Shown piece after piece: positions 62,156 to 64,000 of a stretch of DNA of 64,000 nucleotides. The position numbers were made by a program, and so were the translations under genes. The notes beneath the pieces were generated by a model, which was not told the origin of the DNA, ran no database searches, and saw only the letters and a list, made by a program, of their open reading frames with translations. Origin of the DNA: Xylophilus sp042867185 (lineage in GTDB: Bacteria > Pseudomonadota > Gammaproteobacteria > Burkholderiales > Burkholderiaceae_C); the NCBI GenBank assembly GCA_042867185.1, contig JBHZQV010000014.1, positions 1-64,000 of the forward strand, in the 5' to 3' direction. How positions within the stretch are numbered: the first letter of the stretch is position 1; each line of letters begins with the position of its first letter.

Positions 62156-63348
62156 GCGGGCCGCTGCGGATCTCCCGCCGCGCCGAGAAGATCGAGCCCT
62201 TCTATGTGATGGAAGTGGCCAAGGCCGCGGTGGAGCGCGCCCGCGTGGTGGCCGACAGCGGGCAGCCGATGATCTTCCTCAACATCGGCGAGCCCGATTT
62301 CACCGCGCCGCCGCTGGTGCAGGAGGCCGCTGCCCGGGCGGTACATGCGGGCACCACCCAGTACACCCCGGCGATGGGCCTGCCCGTACTGCGGGAGCGC
62401 ATCTCGCACTGGTACGCGGATCGCTTCGGCATCGCGGTGCCGGCCCGCCGGATCGCGGTGACGGCCGGCGCCTCGGCCGCCCTGCAGCTCGCCTGCCTGG
62501 CCCTGGTGGATACCGGCGACGAGGTGCTGATGCCCGACCCCAGCTATCCGTGCAACCGGCATTTCGTGAGCGCGGCCGACGGCACCGCGGTGATGGTGCC
62601 GACGACCGCCGCCGACCGGTTCCAGCTCAACGCCGCGCAGGTCGAAGCCGCATGGACCGCGCGCACCCGCGGCGTGCTGCTGGCCTCGCCGTCCAACCCC
62701 ACCGGCACCTCGATCCACCCCGACGAGTTGCGCCGCATCCACGCCGCGGTACGCGCCCGCGACGGCGTCACCCTCGTCGACGAGATCTACCTGGGCCTGA
62801 GCTACGACGCCACCTTCGGCCAGTCGGCGCTGGCGCTGGGCGACGACATCGTCAGCATCAACAGCTTCAGCAAATACTTCCACATGACCGGCTGGCGGCT
62901 CGGCTGGCTGGTGGTGCCGGACGCGCTGGTGCCGGTGGTGGAACGGCTGGCGCAGAACCTCTTCATCTGCGCCAGCACTGTCGCCCAGCATGCGGCGCTG
63001 GCCTGCTTCGAGCCCGACAGCATCGCCGAGTACGAACGCCGGCGTGCCGAGTTCAAGGCGCGCCGCGACTTCTTCATCCCCGCGCTGGCCGCCGCCGGCC
63101 TGCCGGTCGCGGTGGTGCCCGACGGCGCCTTCTACGCCTGGGCCGACTGCACCGCGGCCTGCGAACGCCTGGGCGTGGCCGACAGCTGGGAGCTGGCCTT
63201 CGCCTTGATGGACCGCGCCGGCATCGCCGTCACGCCGGGCCGCGACTTCGGCAGCGCCGGCACCGCGCGGCACATCCGCTTCTCCACCGCCAGCTCGATG
63301 GCGCATCTGCAGGAAGCGGCGGCGCGGCTGCAGGCGCTGCTGGCCTAG
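62152..63348 (+). CDS. PLP-dependent class I/II aminotransferase
   Basis: This is a 398-residue fold-type I aminotransferase. Family blocks: FLNIGEPDFTAPP, TAGASAALQLACLALVD, SPSNPTGTSIHPDEL, the PLP lysine in SINSFSKYFHMTGWRLGW, and RHIRFSTASS with the carboxylate-binding Arg. It overlaps nusB by four bases. Substrate cannot be told; aspartate/alanine-type specificity is likely. Confidence 0.9.
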   Translation: MSGPLRISRRAEKIEPFYVMEVAKAAVERARVVADSGQPMIFLNIGEPDFTAPPLVQEAAARAVHAGTTQYTPAMGLPVLRERISHWYADRFGIAVPARRIAVTAGASAALQLACLALVDTGDEVLMPDPSYPCNRHFVSAADGTAVMVPTTAADRFQLNAAQVEAAWTARTRGVLLASPSNPTGTSIHPDELRRIHAAVRARDGVTLVDEIYLGLSYDATFGQSALALGDDIVSINSFSKYFHMTGWRLGWLVVPDALVPVVERLAQNLFICASTVAQHAALACFEPDSIAEYERRRAEFKARRDFFIPALAAAGLPVAVVPDGAFYAWADCTAACERLGVADSWELAFALMDRAGIAVTPGRDFGSAGTARHIRFSTASSMAHLQEAAARLQALLA

Positions 63349-63368
63349 TTTCTGCATCGCGCATCGCC

Positions 63369-63788
63369 ATGGCCTTCTCGTTTCCGATCCGGGTGTACTG
63401 GGAAGACACCGATGCCGGCGGTATCGTTTTCTACGCCAACTACCTGAAGTTCTTCGAGCGGGCCCGCACCGAATGGCTGCGCTCGCTCGGCCACGGCCAG
63501 CAGCGGCTGCGGGACCTCACCGGCGGCATGTTCGTGGTGCTGGAGACGCAGGTGCGCTACCGGGCGCCGGCGCGGCTCGACGATGAACTCCTTGTAACAG
63601 CACACCTGCAGGACAACCGCGGTGCGTCACTGACAATCGCCCAGCAAGCCTTTTGCACCACGGCGCCCGACGCCGCCGGTGCGCCCACACTGCTGTGCGA
63701 AGGAACCATTCGCATCGGCTGGGTCGAAGCCTCTACACTGCGGCCCGCACGGATCCCGCCGCAACTCCTGGAAGTCCTCAAGAAATGA
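63369..63788 (+). CDS. ybgC: Tol-Pal-associated acyl-CoA thioesterase YbgC
   Basis: This is a 139-residue hot-dog thioesterase with the YbgC active-site block YWEDTDAGGIVFYANYLKFF (Asp at residue 14-16) and ERARTEWLRSLG. In many proteobacteria it is the first gene of the tol-pal cluster. Its stop overlaps the tolQ start as ATGA. Confidence 0.95.
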   Translation: MAFSFPIRVYWEDTDAGGIVFYANYLKFFERARTEWLRSLGHGQQRLRDLTGGMFVVLETQVRYRAPARLDDELLVTAHLQDNRGASLTIAQQAFCTTAPDAAGAPTLLCEGTIRIGWVEASTLRPARIPPQLLEVLKK

Positions 63789-64000
63789 ACCAACAAGACA
63801 TGTCCATCCTGCACCTGGTGCTCAATGCCAGCTGGGTGGTACAGGCCGTGATGCTGCTGCTGATGGGCGTCTCGATCGCCAGCTGGGCGGCGATCTTCCG
63901 CAAGTTCTTCACGCTGCGCCGCATCAAGGCGCTCAACGAAGATTTCGAGCGCGAGTTCTGGTCGGGCACCAGCCTGAACGACCTCTTCGCCGCCGCCGCG
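63785..64000 (+). CDS. tolQ: Tol-Pal system protein TolQ (partial)
   Basis: Only the first 72 codons lie in the window. The start MNQQDMSILHLVLNASWVVQ, the first membrane helix (about residues 12-38) and WAAIFRKFFTLRRIKALNED fit TolQ, the proton-channel subunit that energises outer-membrane constriction at division. The gene runs off the right edge, presumably followed by tolR, tolA, tolB and pal. Confidence 0.93.
   Translation, partial: MNQQDMSILHLVLNASWVVQAVMLLLMGVSIASWAAIFRKFFTLRRIKALNEDFEREFWSGTSLNDLFAAAA

Overview
The window is 64 kb of high-GC chromosomal DNA. It looks like a Burkholderiales bacterium of the Comamonadaceae type (Acidovorax, Xylophilus or Variovorax-like). The evidence is gene content and order (hemW-rdgB-rph-PP2C-kinase facing yicC; minor pilins next to ribD-ribE-ribBA-ribH-nusB; ybgC-tolQ), TRAP and branched-chain ABC transporters, CoA-dependent aromatic catabolism, and short intergenic hairpin repeats. 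A type III effector gene behind a well-formed HrpX-type promoter suggests a plant-associated or plant-pathogenic strain. The genus is inference.

Layout. 0.3-3.4 kb: a complete TRAP transporter. 3.5-8.3 kb: MFS exporter, LOG-family protein, small proteins, tRNA-Ser(UGA), a lone receiver domain. 8.3-16 kb: membrane glycosyltransferase, hemW, rdgB, rph, PP2C phosphatase, Ser/Thr kinase, and yicC divergently. 16-20 kb: a hipBA toxin-antitoxin pair and a MetQ-like binding protein with a flavin monooxygenase. 20.2-24.1 kb: an AT-richer island with a frameshifted IS110-family transposase and an undescribed type II restriction-modification pair, bounded by inverted copies of an intergenic repeat. 24.2-40.3 kb: a large catabolic locus on the minus strand, best read as the 2-aminobenzoyl-CoA (anthranilate) pathway, with CoA ligase, fused monooxygenase/reductase, SDR, crotonase, acyl-CoA dehydrogenase, thioesterase, Rid-family protein, hydrolase, a five-gene ABC importer and a MarR regulator. 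This locus is split by a plus-strand gene for a NEL-domain ubiquitin-ligase type III effector (33.9-35.5 kb). 40.4-50 kb: MFS permease, rmuC, 2-hydroxyacid dehydrogenase, NhaD-like antiporter, pncB, a lipoprotein gamma-glutamyltransferase, thioesterase, GNAT. 50.2-58.1 kb: type IV pilus minor pilins and pilY1. 58.1-64 kb: riboflavin genes, nusB, aminotransferase, ybgC and the start of tolQ.

How it works together. Two MarR-type palindromes, one before the CoA ligase gene and one before the monooxygenase/reductase gene, tie the two halves of the anthranilate locus into one regulon. The pilin genes overlap as one operon, and fimT overlaps ribD. The most notable points are the NEL effector with a PIP box and spaced -10 element next to an octanucleotide tract, a RibD whose deaminase domain has lost its zinc and catalytic residues, the restriction-modification pair, and a hairpin repeat family that supplies the last codons of several genes.
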